From assembly GCF_001263175.1 (NCBI RefSeq), contig NZ_CP012332.1, forward strand, positions 1,110,001 through 1,174,000: a stretch of DNA of 64,000 nucleotides. Reading direction: 5' to 3'. The stretch comes from Vulgatibacter incomptus (GTDB taxonomy: Bacteria; Myxococcota; Myxococcia; Myxococcales; Vulgatibacteraceae). Positions 46,471 to 55,424 of this stretch are shown piece after piece; position 1 is the stretch's first letter; each line of letters opens with the position of its first letter. The notes beneath the pieces were generated by a model that ran no database searches, had not been told where the DNA came from, and saw nothing but the letters and a program-made list of their open reading frames with translations. Both the position numbers and the translations under genes were made by a program.

Positions 46471-48024
46471 ATGATTCGCAATCTTCGCACGACCATTTTG
46501 GGCCTCCTCGCCGCCGCGGCCCTGATCCCGGCCACCGCTGGGGCACAGGCCGACCTGACGCCGGCGATCCGGGCGTACAACGAGAACCGCTTCGACCAGG
46601 CAGCGGTCTTCCTGTACGACTTCATCGCGCAGAGCGGGGAAGACGCTAACCGGGCCAAGGCCGACTTCTTCCTCGGGCAGACCGTGGAGAAGATGGGCCT
46701 CTACCAGAGCGCGCTCTTCTTCTACTCCGAGATCATCAAGGCCGGACCGTCGCACCCCTTCTACGTGCCCGCGGCCGAGGGACTCGTGGACGTCGCCGAG
46801 GCGCTGCAGGACGACATCTTCATCCCCGTGCTCCTCAACAAGGAGTACAGCGACGAGTTCCAGCGGATCCGGCCCGAGTACCTGCACAAGATCAACTACA
46901 TGGTCGGCATGGTCTCGTACCGCGCCGGCCAGCTCGAGGACGCGGAGGCCTTCCTCTCGGTTGTTCCGCCCGAGAGCGCCTACTTCGCTCGCGCTCGCTA
47001 CCTGCTCGGGATCGTGGAGGTCCAGAAGGGCCGCCAGGGCGGGACCGAGGAGTCGATGGATTCGGCGACGCGCCTCGCCAACGACTACTTCAAGCAGGTG
47101 CTCGGGCTGCGCTCGACCATCACGCTCAAGTACACGGATCTCTCCGAGCTCCGCGACCTGTCCCGCATGGGCCTCGCCCGCAACTTCTACGGCCTCGGCC
47201 AGTACGCCGACGCGGTGAAGTACTACGAGGAGGTTCCCCGCTTCTCGCCCTACTGGGATCAGGCCCTCTTCGAAAACGGCTGGGCCCGCTTCCAGGACAA
47301 GGACTTCGGCGGCGCGCTCGGCACGCTCCAGGCGCTCCACGCCCCGCAGTTCGCCGGCTCGTTCCAGCCGGAGTCATGGATCCTCAAGTCCACCATCTAC
47401 TACCAGGCCTGCCTCTACGACGAGGCCAAGGAGACGCTGGAGACCTACAACACCAGCTATCCGCAGATGGTGAAGCAGATCCAGCCGCTGGTGGAGTCGG
47501 ATCGGGAGTTCGCCGATTTCTACTCCCTGATCACCGACACCAAGGACCGGCAGAAGATGCCGCGGGCGATCTACAACTACCTCGCCGCCAACAAGCGGGT
47601 GCGTAGCTTCCGCAAGTACATTTCCTCGCTCGAGACCGAGAAGGCCACGATCGAGTCCGTACCGGCGTTCCGCACCTCCTCGCTCCGCGGCGTCCTGATC
47701 GAGATCGTCGATCGCCAGAAGAACATGCTCGAGAGCGTCGCCGGCAAGTTCGTGAAGGGCCGCCTCGAGGACGCCATGGCAGTGGTGAAGGGCTTCGAGA
47801 GCCAGGCCAAGATCATCCGCTTCGAGACCTCGAAGGCCGAGAAGAAGCGCCTGGAGTCGGGCGTGGACTACGCGCAGGCCCTCGGGAATCAGAACCTCGA
47901 GCGCCCCGTGATCCCGGCCGAGGACTGGGAGTACTGGAATTTCCAGGGCGAGTTCTGGATCGACGAGATCGGCTTCTATCAGTTCACGCTCAAGTCCGGG
48001 TGCATGGAACGCCAGGCCGAGTGA
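46471..48024 (+). CDS. gltC: periplasmic TPR protein, GltC-like
   Basis: This 517-residue protein has a signal peptide ending TAGAQAD. The N-terminal half is TPR-like (AIRAYNENRFDQAAVFLYDF, MGLYQSALFFYSEIIKAG, FYGLGQYADAVKYYEEVPRF); the C-terminal half is charged and helical (MLESVAGKFVKGRLEDAMAV). Position directly after the two barrels matches M. xanthus gltC, whose product is a periplasmic TPR protein of the gliding machinery. It is followed by gltD with a GC hairpin between them. Confidence 0.75.
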   Translation: MIRNLRTTILGLLAAAALIPATAGAQADLTPAIRAYNENRFDQAAVFLYDFIAQSGEDANRAKADFFLGQTVEKMGLYQSALFFYSEIIKAGPSHPFYVPAAEGLVDVAEALQDDIFIPVLLNKEYSDEFQRIRPEYLHKINYMVGMVSYRAGQLEDAEAFLSVVPPESAYFARARYLLGIVEVQKGRQGGTEESMDSATRLANDYFKQVLGLRSTITLKYTDLSELRDLSRMGLARNFYGLGQYADAVKYYEEVPRFSPYWDQALFENGWARFQDKDFGGALGTLQALHAPQFAGSFQPESWILKSTIYYQACLYDEAKETLETYNTSYPQMVKQIQPLVESDREFADFYSLITDTKDRQKMPRAIYNYLAANKRVRSFRKYISSLETEKATIESVPAFRTSSLRGVLIEIVDRQKNMLESVAGKFVKGRLEDAMAVVKGFESQAKIIRFETSKAEKKRLESGVDYAQALGNQNLERPVIPAEDWEYWNFQGEFWIDEIGFYQFTLKSGCMERQAE

Positions 48025-48078
48025 TTCGGAACCGCTAGCGAGCACCGGCCCCGGTTCGCGGGCCCCACTCTCAATTCC

Positions 48079-48105
48079 CGGGCGGCCCATGGCATGCGCC
48101 GCCCG
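48079..48105 (+). other. intercistronic hairpin gltC-gltD
   Basis: CGGGCGGC and GCCGCCCG form an 8-bp stem around an 11-base loop, ending at the base before the GTGGAGG ribosome site of gltD. It could modulate gltD translation. Confidence 0.5.
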
Positions 48106-48117
48106 TGGAGGAATCTG

Positions 48118-51100
48118 ATGAAGGCATTGTTTCGTGTGCTGACGATCGCCGTCGGCGCGGCGACCGCAGCGGCACCTCTCGTGGTCCACGCTGCGCCGCC
48201 GGCCAAGACCGGAGCGAAGGCGGCGGCCCCCAAGGCCAACGCCAAGGGCGGCGCCTCTGCCGGAAAGGCTGAGGAGCGTCAGACGCCCGCATCCTTCGGC
48301 GGGGGGCCCCAGCTCGACGAGAGCAAGCGGACCGCCGCCGCCGACAAGAAGCGGGACGAGGCGATCGCGGAGCTCAAGGAGATCATCCCCTCCATCGAGA
48401 CGGGCGATCAGAAGAGCGAGCTCCTCTTCCAGCTCGCCGAGCTCTGGATCGAGAAGTCCAAGTACGTCTACTTCGGGGAGTTCGCCGTCGCGGACGAGAG
48501 GTACAAGACCTGGATCGAGTGCGTGAACGAGGAGGGTGAGAGCCACTGCGGCGTCGAGCCCAAGGCGGACAACCACCAGTCCGAGCTCTACCGCACGGAG
48601 GCGCTCCGGCTCTACGAGCAGATCCTCAAGGACTCGCCGACCTATCCCCGCAAGGACGAGGTGCTCTTCGCGCTCGCGACGAACCTCTACGAGAAGGGCG
48701 ACAAGAACGGCGCGATCGAGCGGCACCGCGACCTGGTGACGCAGTACCCGAACTCGCGCTTCGTCGGCGACTCCTACATCGCGATGGGCGAGCACTACTT
48801 CAACGCCAACGATCTCGCGAGGGCGGAGACGGCCTACAAGAAGGCCCTCGAGTCCTCGGTCAACGAGCCGCGCGTCTACAACTTCGCCCTCTACAAGCTG
48901 GGGTGGTGCGCCTACAACGCCGGCGAGTACACCGACTCCCTCAAGAAGTTCCAGGAGGTGGTCGACCGCTCCGAGGCCCAGCGCACGAAGAACGAGGTCG
49001 CGCTCAAGGGCGAGGCCATGCGCGACATGGTCATGACCTGGCAGTCGCTGGGCCAGGTCGAGGAGGCGAACGACTACTACAAGCGGAAGACCTCCAAGGC
49101 CGGCGCGCGAAACTACTTCTCGATGCTCGCCAACCGGTACTTCTCCGACGGCAACAACGACCTGGCGATCCGGGCGTTACGCCTCCTGATCGACGAGGAA
49201 CCGTACGATCCGCGGAACCCCGAGTACCAGTCGAACATCGTCCGGTCCTACGAAGGTCTCCGCCAGCGTGACCGCGTCGTCGCCGAGATGAAGGTCCTGG
49301 TCGCGAACTACAAGCCGGGCTCCGCCTGGTCCGTCGCGAACAAGAGCAACCAGGCCGCCCTCGCGAACGCGTACGATCTCTCCGAGAGCGCGATGCGCGA
49401 GCTCGTGACCCAGTACCACCAGGAGGCGCAGAAGACCAAGGAGGTCAAGACGTACCGCCTGGCCGCCGAGATCTACAAGGAGTACCTCGACTCCTTCGCG
49501 GAGAGCGACAGCGCCTACAACCTCCGCTTCTACTACGCCGAGATCCTCTGGACCCTCGAGGAGTGGGAGAAGGCCGCCGAGCAGTACGAGGTGACCTACG
49601 ACAAGGATCCCAACGGCAGCTACTCGAAGACCGCTGCCTACAACGCCCTCCTCGCGTACGAGAAGCTCATCGCCATCGACAAGGGCGAGCTCGAGCGCGG
49701 CAACCTCCGCGACGATCAGAAGGTCGACGAGAAGAAGGGCAAGGGCAAGGACGCGAAGAGCAAGAAGATCATCGCGGTCACCATCGACAAGAACACGAAG
49801 GAGGAGGCGATCCCGAAGTGGGAGACGAAGATGATCGAGGCGTGCGATCGCTATGCGCTCATCGCCGCCGCCGATCCCCGCCTCGCCGCCGACGAGATCA
49901 ACGTCCGCTACAAGTCGGCCTTCATCTACTACGATCGCAAGCACTTCACCCAGGCCGCGAACCGCTTCGGCGACATCATCCTGAAGTGGCCCGACGACGC
50001 CCAGGCCCGCAAGGCGGCAGACCTCTCGCTGAACATCCTCGAGATCCGTGAGGAGTGGTCCGACCTCGCGCGCCTCTCCCGCGCCTTCTACGGCAACAAG
50101 AAGCTTGCCAAGCCCGGCGAGAAGTGGACGCAGGAGCTGGCCAAGATCATGGAAGGTGCGCAGTACAAGTACATCGACCTGATCGTCTACCAGAAGGAGA
50201 AGCGCTCGGAGGAGGCCGCAGGGATGTTCCGCGACTTCGTGAAGGAGTTCCCGAAGTCCGACTACGCGTCGCAGGCGCTCCTCTACTCGATGGAGATCTA
50301 CACCAAGGCGAACAAGCTCGATCAGGGCATGGCCGTCGCGGAGCAGCTCCTCACCGAGTACCCGACCAGCCAGCACCGCCCGGCGGCGATCTGGTCGCTC
50401 GCCAAGTTCAACGAGCAGACCGCCGACTTCACGAAGGCCTCGTCCTACTTCCTCCAGTACGCGCGGGAGTGGGAGGAGAAGGTCGGACTCCGTCCGGATC
50501 CGGCTGGCGACCCGAAGAAGAAGCTCGCGCTGAAGAAGCCCGAGGACGTGATCAAGGCGAACGGCGACGAGGCAGCCAAGGCTTCGGACGCGCTGTTCAA
50601 CGCCGCGCTCTGGACCGAAGGCATGGGTGACTCCGAGAGGGCCATCGCGCTCTTCCGGGAGTACGCCGAGAAGTACTCGACCGTTCCCAACGCCGAGTCT
50701 CCGGTGAAGATCGCCTTCCACATCGCCGAGATCCACGACCTGCAGAAGGACTGGTCGCGTGCGGAGAAGGCCTACGAGGACTTCCTCAAGCTCTACGAGA
50801 AGCGGGCTTCCGCCGGCGAGATCTTCTTCGCCCGGTACAAGCGCGCCCGCGCCCTCGAGCACCTGAAGCGCAAGGACGAGGCGATGAAGCTCCTCGAGGT
50901 CTGCGCCAAGGAGTTCCCGAAGGTCTCCGAGGCCGACCGCGGCAAGTCGGACTACCGCGACGCCTACGCCTACTCGCAGTTCTCGCTCCTCGAGCCGAAG
51001 TGGAAGGCCTACGTCGCGATCAAGTTCGACAAGGTCAAGACGCTGAAGACCGCGCTCCAGGCGAAGATGAAGACGACGCCGACCATGGAAGCCGATTTCC

Positions 51101-51624
51101 GGAACGTGATCGCCATCGGCTCCGGCGATTGGGCCATCGCGGCGCTGACCCGCATCGGCATGATGTACCAGGACTTCTCGCGGAACTTCGTGGAGTCGCC
51201 GGATCCTCCGGGCCTCGACTTCGACCAGCTCGACCTCTACCGGGCGGAGCTGGAGAACCGCGCCTTCCCGCTCGAGGAGAAGGCGATCGAGGCCTACGAG
51301 ATGGCCCTGGCGAAGTCCTACGAGATCGGCGTGTACAACGAGTACACGTTGGCGGCCCAGGACGCGCTCAACCGGTTCAAGCCGGGTGAGTACGGCGAGG
51401 TCCGGCAGGTGGCGTACACGGGCTCGGAGTTCTTCTCGCGGGCGTCCGCCGCTCTCGAGGCCTCGGCCTCCTTCGGCTCGGCCCTCGAGGCCAAGGCCAA
51501 GGACGGCGCAGTCGCCGCTCCGGTCGACGCCGCAGAAGGCTCCGAGGAGGCCCCCAAGGCCCAGGAAGTGGCGCCCGCGAAGAAGAAGGGCGTCCTGATC
51601 ATGGACAAGGCCGCGGCCAAGTAG
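48118..51624 (+). CDS. gltD: large periplasmic TPR protein, GltD (AgmU)-like
   Basis: This 1168-residue protein, close to the size of M. xanthus AgmU/GltD, has a signal peptide ending PLVVHAAPP and an Ala/Lys linker. A long TPR array follows (ALRLYEQILKDSPTYPRKDE, AIERHRDLVTQYPNSRFVGD, AAEQYEVTYDKDPNGSYSKT, AVAEQLLTEYPTSQHRPAA). A Lys-rich insert (KKGKGKDAKSKK) interrupts the array near residue 545. AgmU is known as a periplasmic component of gliding foci. ATG 48118 has GGAGG six bases upstream. A 12-bp perfect hairpin follows the stop. Confidence 0.82.
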   Translation: MKALFRVLTIAVGAATAAAPLVVHAAPPAKTGAKAAAPKANAKGGASAGKAEERQTPASFGGGPQLDESKRTAAADKKRDEAIAELKEIIPSIETGDQKSELLFQLAELWIEKSKYVYFGEFAVADERYKTWIECVNEEGESHCGVEPKADNHQSELYRTEALRLYEQILKDSPTYPRKDEVLFALATNLYEKGDKNGAIERHRDLVTQYPNSRFVGDSYIAMGEHYFNANDLARAETAYKKALESSVNEPRVYNFALYKLGWCAYNAGEYTDSLKKFQEVVDRSEAQRTKNEVALKGEAMRDMVMTWQSLGQVEEANDYYKRKTSKAGARNYFSMLANRYFSDGNNDLAIRALRLLIDEEPYDPRNPEYQSNIVRSYEGLRQRDRVVAEMKVLVANYKPGSAWSVANKSNQAALANAYDLSESAMRELVTQYHQEAQKTKEVKTYRLAAEIYKEYLDSFAESDSAYNLRFYYAEILWTLEEWEKAAEQYEVTYDKDPNGSYSKTAAYNALLAYEKLIAIDKGELERGNLRDDQKVDEKKGKGKDAKSKKIIAVTIDKNTKEEAIPKWETKMIEACDRYALIAAADPRLAADEINVRYKSAFIYYDRKHFTQAANRFGDIILKWPDDAQARKAADLSLNILEIREEWSDLARLSRAFYGNKKLAKPGEKWTQELAKIMEGAQYKYIDLIVYQKEKRSEEAAGMFRDFVKEFPKSDYASQALLYSMEIYTKANKLDQGMAVAEQLLTEYPTSQHRPAAIWSLAKFNEQTADFTKASSYFLQYAREWEEKVGLRPDPAGDPKKKLALKKPEDVIKANGDEAAKASDALFNAALWTEGMGDSERAIALFREYAEKYSTVPNAESPVKIAFHIAEIHDLQKDWSRAEKAYEDFLKLYEKRASAGEIFFARYKRARALEHLKRKDEAMKLLEVCAKEFPKVSEADRGKSDYRDAYAYSQFSLLEPKWKAYVAIKFDKVKTLKTALQAKMKTTPTMEADFRNVIAIGSGDWAIAALTRIGMMYQDFSRNFVESPDPPGLDFDQLDLYRAELENRAFPLEEKAIEAYEMALAKSYEIGVYNEYTLAAQDALNRFKPGEYGEVRQVAYTGSEFFSRASAALEASASFGSALEAKAKDGAVAAPVDAAEGSEEAPKAQEVAPAKKKGVLIMDKAAAK

Positions 51625-51641
51625 GGCTCGCTCAAAGTCGC

Positions 51642-51669
51642 GGGCAGGCGCATCTCGATGCGCCTGCCC
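51642..51669 (+). other. intercistronic hairpin gltD-gltE
   Basis: GGGCAGGCGCAT and ATGCGCCTGCCC form a perfect 12-bp stem with a CTCG tetraloop. It lies 17 bases past the gltD stop and 14 bases before the gltE start. There is no T-run, so processing, mRNA stability or partial termination are all possible. Confidence 0.7.
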
Positions 51670-51683
51670 CCAACGGGACGAAA

Positions 51684-52976
51684 ATGTTCAATCGCAAGAT
51701 TTTGATCGTCGCTGTCGCCGCCGCGCTCGTGTCCGCCTGCGCCGGGGCCCCGACTCCGCCTCCGAAGCTCCTCGAGCAGGTACAGCTCCGGGAGGAGACG
51801 GGTGAGGAGCTCTTCGCCAAGGGCGTGGAGGCCATGAAGGCCGAGCAGTGGGACGCCGCCAAGGAGGCCTTCGCGAAGGCCGCCGAGCGGGATCCCAAGC
51901 TCGCCAACGCTCCGTACAACCTGGGGATCCTGGCCGAGAAGCAGGGCGACCTCGCGGGCGCCGAGGCGGCCTATCGGGCGGCCCTCGTGGCGGATCCCGC
52001 CCACCGGGGCGCGAACCTCAACCTGGGCCAGGTCTACCGGCTGCGGGGGGCTCTCGCCGAGGCGGCTGCGCTCTACGAGAAGGCGCTCGGGGCCAACGAG
52101 TTCGACGTCGACTACCTCAACAACCTGGCGGTGATCTACCGCCTGGAGAAGAAGTACGACGCGGCCGTCGGCTCGCTGCGCAAGCTGCTCTCGCGTACGC
52201 CGAAGAACCCCGAGGCCTACAAGAACCTCGGTCTGGTCTACCTGGATCAGGGCAACTACCGCCTGGCCGAGTTCGTCCTCGCCGAGGCCCGCAACCTCGA
52301 CGACAAGGACGCGGGCGTCGCCAACAACCTGGGCATGATCGCCGAGCACAACGGCGAGCGTCGCCAGGCGCTGGGCCTGTTCAAGCGTGCGGTGGAGCTC
52401 GATCCGGCTTGCTACTCCTGCCGGATGAACGTCGGCGCCGCTGCGCTCGCGTTCCGCGACTACCACGCGGCGCACGAGGCGTTCAGCACGGCGGCCGGCC
52501 TCGAGCCCAACGCCTACGAGGCCCACCTGATGAACGGCTTCGCCCTCCAGGGTACGAAGCAGGCGAAGGAGGCGGCGGAGGCGTTCGACAAGGTGCTCTC
52601 GCTCCGCCAGAACCAGCCCGACGCGCTCTTCGCCCTCGCGGACCTCTACTACGGCCCGCTGGCTGACCTGAATCGGTCGAAGGGACTCTTCCAGTCCTAC
52701 GTCGCCTCGGGCGGTCCGAAGCGGGACGTCGCCCAGCAGCGGCTCCAGATGATCGACATGAAGATCCAGGCCGGTGCGACCAGCGCCGAGGAGGAGAAGG
52801 CCAAGCCTGCGATCCGGAAGTCGAAGGGCGGCGGCACCAGCATCGAGGACATGGACTTCATCCCCGATGGGGCTGGCGACGAGGACGACGCAGGGGTGGC
52901 AGCGCCGGCTGGCGACGCTCCTGCCGCGCCTGCCGAGGATGCCGACGGGGCAGGTGAGGCCCCCGCCGGGGCTTGA
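51684..52976 (+). CDS. gltE: TPR lipoprotein, GltE (AglT)-like
   Basis: This 430-residue lipoprotein has the signal MFNRKILIVAVAAALVSAC. TPR repeats follow throughout (AAKEAFAKAAERDPKLANAP, AEAAYRAALVADPAHRGANL, AYKNLGLVYLDQGNYRLAEF). The C-terminus is acidic and Ala/Pro-rich. M. xanthus AglT/GltE is a TPR outer-membrane lipoprotein of the gliding complex lying directly after AgmU, matching this order. A perfect 9-bp hairpin lies just after the stop. Confidence 0.82.
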   Translation: MFNRKILIVAVAAALVSACAGAPTPPPKLLEQVQLREETGEELFAKGVEAMKAEQWDAAKEAFAKAAERDPKLANAPYNLGILAEKQGDLAGAEAAYRAALVADPAHRGANLNLGQVYRLRGALAEAAALYEKALGANEFDVDYLNNLAVIYRLEKKYDAAVGSLRKLLSRTPKNPEAYKNLGLVYLDQGNYRLAEFVLAEARNLDDKDAGVANNLGMIAEHNGERRQALGLFKRAVELDPACYSCRMNVGAAALAFRDYHAAHEAFSTAAGLEPNAYEAHLMNGFALQGTKQAKEAAEAFDKVLSLRQNQPDALFALADLYYGPLADLNRSKGLFQSYVASGGPKRDVAQQRLQMIDMKIQAGATSAEEEKAKPAIRKSKGGGTSIEDMDFIPDGAGDEDDAGVAAPAGDAPAAPAEDADGAGEAPAGA

Positions 52977-52986
52977 CGCCCGGATG

Positions 52987-53014
52987 CCCCCGCCGTGATG
53001 ATTCTCGGCGGGGG
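52987..53014 (+). terminator. intercistronic hairpin gltE-gltF
   Basis: CCCCCGCCG and CGGCGGGGG form a perfect 9-bp stem with a 10-base loop, followed by TTGG. It is placed like a partial terminator between gltE and gltF. Confidence 0.55.
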
Positions 53015-53197
53015 TTGGCAGAGGTAGCAGGCACGGGTACACTGGCCGAAATCAATCGATTCCGAGTCATCCGAGCGAATCGGAAGGCTATCATCGGAAA
53101 ATCCCGGGACCGCCGTTGCCGAGCGGGCGGCCTTCCGGGCGACCTGGGTCGGGCTCGCACTGGCGGGCCCGGCGGTGAGCGAAGTACGGAGGCTGCA

Positions 53198-53470
53198 ATG
53201 AAGCGGTTCGTGATGGGAGCGATGCTGGCGATGGGAGTGGTCGGGTCTGCCGGCACCGCCTTCGCGCAGGATCGAGTCATCCAGGAAGAGGATCGGGTCG
53301 TCTACAAGCAGAAGACGGTCGTCGACTTCAACGACGTCACGCTGGAAGGCCAGCTCGCCAAGCCCGAGAGCACCTACATGATGAACCGGCGCGGTTCGAA
53401 CTTCGACTCGCTGATCAAGCTCCGGCAGAACTTCGTGCCCGAGCTCCAGAAGAGCGTCGACAACCTCTGA
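53198..53470 (+). CDS. gltF: small exported protein, GltF-like
   Basis: This 90-residue protein has a signal peptide MKRFVMGAMLAMGVVGSAGT ending AFAQD. The mature part, about 65 residues, has VVYKQKTVVDFNDVTLEGQL, YMMNRRGSNFDSLIKLRQNF and a C-terminal VPELQKSVDNL. Position between gltE and gltG matches gltF, a small and poorly understood member of the gliding locus. ATG 53198 has GGAGG five bases upstream. The 221 bases before it have no gene. Confidence 0.72.
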   Translation: MKRFVMGAMLAMGVVGSAGTAFAQDRVIQEEDRVVYKQKTVVDFNDVTLEGQLAKPESTYMMNRRGSNFDSLIKLRQNFVPELQKSVDNL

Positions 53471-53478
53471 GAAACCGA

Positions 53479-53499
53479 CCCCCGCGCACGTTGCGGGGG
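53479..53499 (+). terminator. intercistronic hairpin gltF-gltG
   Basis: CCCCCGC and GCGGGGG form a 7-bp stem with a 7-base loop, followed by CTCTTTGT. It looks like a weak intrinsic terminator or attenuator within the glt run. Confidence 0.5.
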
Positions 53500-53562
53500 C
53501 TCTTTGTCCAAGCGGTGCGCCAGGACGCGCGCCAGAACCCCGTGCGCGAGACGAGGGGCTAG

Positions 53563-54819
53563 ATGAGCGATTCTAAGAAGGCTGGATTGATCCTGAAGAT
53601 CACGGGGCCCGACGGTGGAAGCCGCGACGTCGCGGTGGACAAGGAGTCCCTCACGGTGGGCTCCGGACCGTCCGCAAACGTCCGCGTCGAAGACCCCTCC
53701 GTCTCGAGCATCCACCTGATGATCAAGTGGGAGGCCGGTGCGGTCCACGCGATCGACCTGGGCTCCGAGAGCGGCACCCGGTTCAAGGGCAACACCATCG
53801 GCGATCCCACGGCCCTCCAGTCCGGCGACGTGGTCGAGATCGGCAAGACCCGGATCTCCGTCTCCTTCGGTTCCGCCCATGCGCTGAAGGTCCCGCCGTT
53901 CTCGGGTGAGAAGGGCGCCAACGCCGCCGCCGAGAGCGCCGCCAAGAACGCGAGCCGGCCGAGCGGCAAGAGCGGCTACCTCCTGGGCGGCATGCGGGGC
54001 CGCAACGCCTCGTCGCTCTTCTACGAGGAGCTCCCGGCCGAGCAGCGCGCCTCTTCGAAGGAGCGGGCCCTCGACATCGCGATGATCTGGGGCGACACGA
54101 TCATCGAGGCCGCGCAGTTCCAGTCGGGCCAGGTGACCGTCGGCGGCGCCGAAGGAAACCAGTTCAAGGTCTACATCGAGGGCGTCGACAAGCACGTCCT
54201 CGCCACGATCAACGGCGACCAGGCCACGCTCGAGGCGCCGGCCGGCGGCCAGATCCTGGTCCGCCGCAAGGGCAGGGACGAGAAGGCGGGGACCTCCGTC
54301 ACCATCGGCCTCGAGGATCGCGCGCGCATCAAGCTGGGCGCCGTGGAGTTCGTCGTCCGCTTCATGAAGCCGGACGAGAAGACCAAGTCCGGCTTCTTCG
54401 AGGGCATGGACCTGTACTTCACCAAGATCCTCTCGATCTCGGTGATGGCCTGCATCGTCCTCCTCGCGGCCCTGATGATCACGCCGATCTCGAACGACCT
54501 CCTCGCCGAGGATCTCTTCAAGAACAACGCGCGGATCAGCCAGATCCTCCTGCATCCCCCGAGCCTCCCCAGCCGAAGCTCGACCTCTCCGGCCTCAAGG
54601 AGGGCGAGAAGGCCAAGGACGAGGAGGGCGCCTTCGGCAAGAAGGAGGAGAAGCAGAAGGAGGCCGATCGCTCCAAGGACGGCTCGCAGAAGGTCGATCC
54701 CAACAAGCGTGAGGAGGACCGCAAGAAGATCCTCAACGCGGGTCTGCTCGGCGCCATGGGCGCGGATGACGGCGCGGCCTCGAACATCTTCGGGCCCGGC
54801 GGTCTCGGCGGCGGCATGA
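53563..54819 (+). CDS. gltG: GltG N-terminal part: FHA domain and transmembrane segment (frameshifted)
   Basis: The first reading frame of gltG encodes an FHA phosphopeptide-binding domain (about residues 8-105, with SLTVGSGPSANVRVEDPSVS and LGSESGTRFKGNTIG). A second beta-rich domain follows (IMIWGDTIIEAAQFQSGQVT), then one transmembrane helix at about 288-309 (ILSISVMACIVLLAALMI). After LFKNNARISQILLHPP, near 54560, the frame stops looking like protein and becomes Arg/Ser-rich shadow sequence. The natural continuation lies in the -1 frame (see 54756-55355). In M. xanthus GltG is one protein with FHA, membrane and TonB-like C-terminal parts. Confidence 0.8.
   Translation: MSDSKKAGLILKITGPDGGSRDVAVDKESLTVGSGPSANVRVEDPSVSSIHLMIKWEAGAVHAIDLGSESGTRFKGNTIGDPTALQSGDVVEIGKTRISVSFGSAHALKVPPFSGEKGANAAAESAAKNASRPSGKSGYLLGGMRGRNASSLFYEELPAEQRASSKERALDIAMIWGDTIIEAAQFQSGQVTVGGAEGNQFKVYIEGVDKHVLATINGDQATLEAPAGGQILVRRKGRDEKAGTSVTIGLEDRARIKLGAVEFVVRFMKPDEKTKSGFFEGMDLYFTKILSISVMACIVLLAALMITPISNDLLAEDLFKNNARISQILLHPPSLPSRSSTSPASRRARRPRTRRAPSARRRRSRRRPIAPRTARRRSIPTSVRRTARRSSTRVCSAPWARMTARPRTSSGPAVSAAA
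54556..54560 (+). other. apparent one-base frameshift in a C-run within gltG
   Basis: The sequence reads CTG CAT CCC CCG AGC in the upstream frame. With one extra C, or a -1 shift on CCC CCG, it reads H-P-P-E-P-P-Q-P-K-L-D-L-S-G-L-K-E. That is a normal Pro-rich linker which stays open into the GltG C-terminal domain with no stop. A missing base in the read or assembly is the simplest cause. Confidence 0.75.
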
Positions 54820-55355
54820 ACAACCTCATGGGCGGCATCACCGGCGGCGCCGGCCAGGGCGACGCGCACGGCGTCGGCGGCCTCGGCTCCCGCGGCACCG
54901 GCCCCGGTGGCGGCGGCCAGGGCCTCGGCCTCGGCGGCCTCGGCACCAAGGGCGGCGGTCGCGGCCGTGGCGGCATGGGCAACATCGACCTCGGCGGCCG
55001 TGGCAAGGGCACCACCCGGATCATCCCCGGCAACACCACGGTGGTCGGCGGCCTCTCCAAGGAGGTCATCGGCGAGGTGATCCGTCGGCACTGGAACGAG
55101 ATCAAGTACTGCTACGAGAAGGAGCTCCAGAAGGATCCGAACCTCCAGGGCAAGGTCGCCATCACCTTCACCATCGACGGCACCGGCGGCGTGTCCGAGG
55201 CGGCTGCGTCGCAGGACACGGTCGGCGCGGGCGGCCAGGTCGGGCAGTGCATGGTGCAGCGGGTCCGGCGCTGGAAGTTCCCGGAGCCCAAGGGCGGCGG
55301 CCAGGTTCTCGTGACCTACCCCTGGGTGTTCCGCGCGGCGGGCGCCGACGACTAA
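54756..55355 (+). CDS. gltG: GltG C-terminal part: Gly-rich linker and TonB/AgmX-like domain
   Basis: This is the second half of gltG as sequenced. The coding frame is open back to about 54559, giving a charged linker (KLDLSGLKEGEKAKDEEGAF) before the ATG at 54756, which is probably an internal Met rather than a true start. A long Gly-rich region follows (GGLGSRGTGPGGGGQGLGLG). The C-terminal TonB/AgmX-type domain has VIRRHWNEIKYCYEKELQ, VAITFTIDGTGGVSEAA and a final WKFPEP segment. Joined with the upstream half the protein would be about 597 residues. The domain is periplasmic and would link the inner-membrane and outer-membrane parts of the gliding complex. Confidence 0.78.
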   Translation: MGADDGAASNIFGPGGLGGGMNNLMGGITGGAGQGDAHGVGGLGSRGTGPGGGGQGLGLGGLGTKGGGRGRGGMGNIDLGGRGKGTTRIIPGNTTVVGGLSKEVIGEVIRRHWNEIKYCYEKELQKDPNLQGKVAITFTIDGTGGVSEAAASQDTVGAGGQVGQCMVQRVRRWKFPEPKGGGQVLVTYPWVFRAAGADD

Positions 55356-55424
55356 CGGCGATTCTCTCAACGGATTCGTAGCAACCCTTTGCTACCTCAA
55401 CCTCGCAAGGCAACGACTCGAGCT

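Noticed and set aside
54820-55355. Treating the TonB-like C-terminal region as an independent gene
   Set aside because: There is no ribosome site before the ATG at 54756 and the coding frame continues upstream to the C-run, so it is the second half of gltG.
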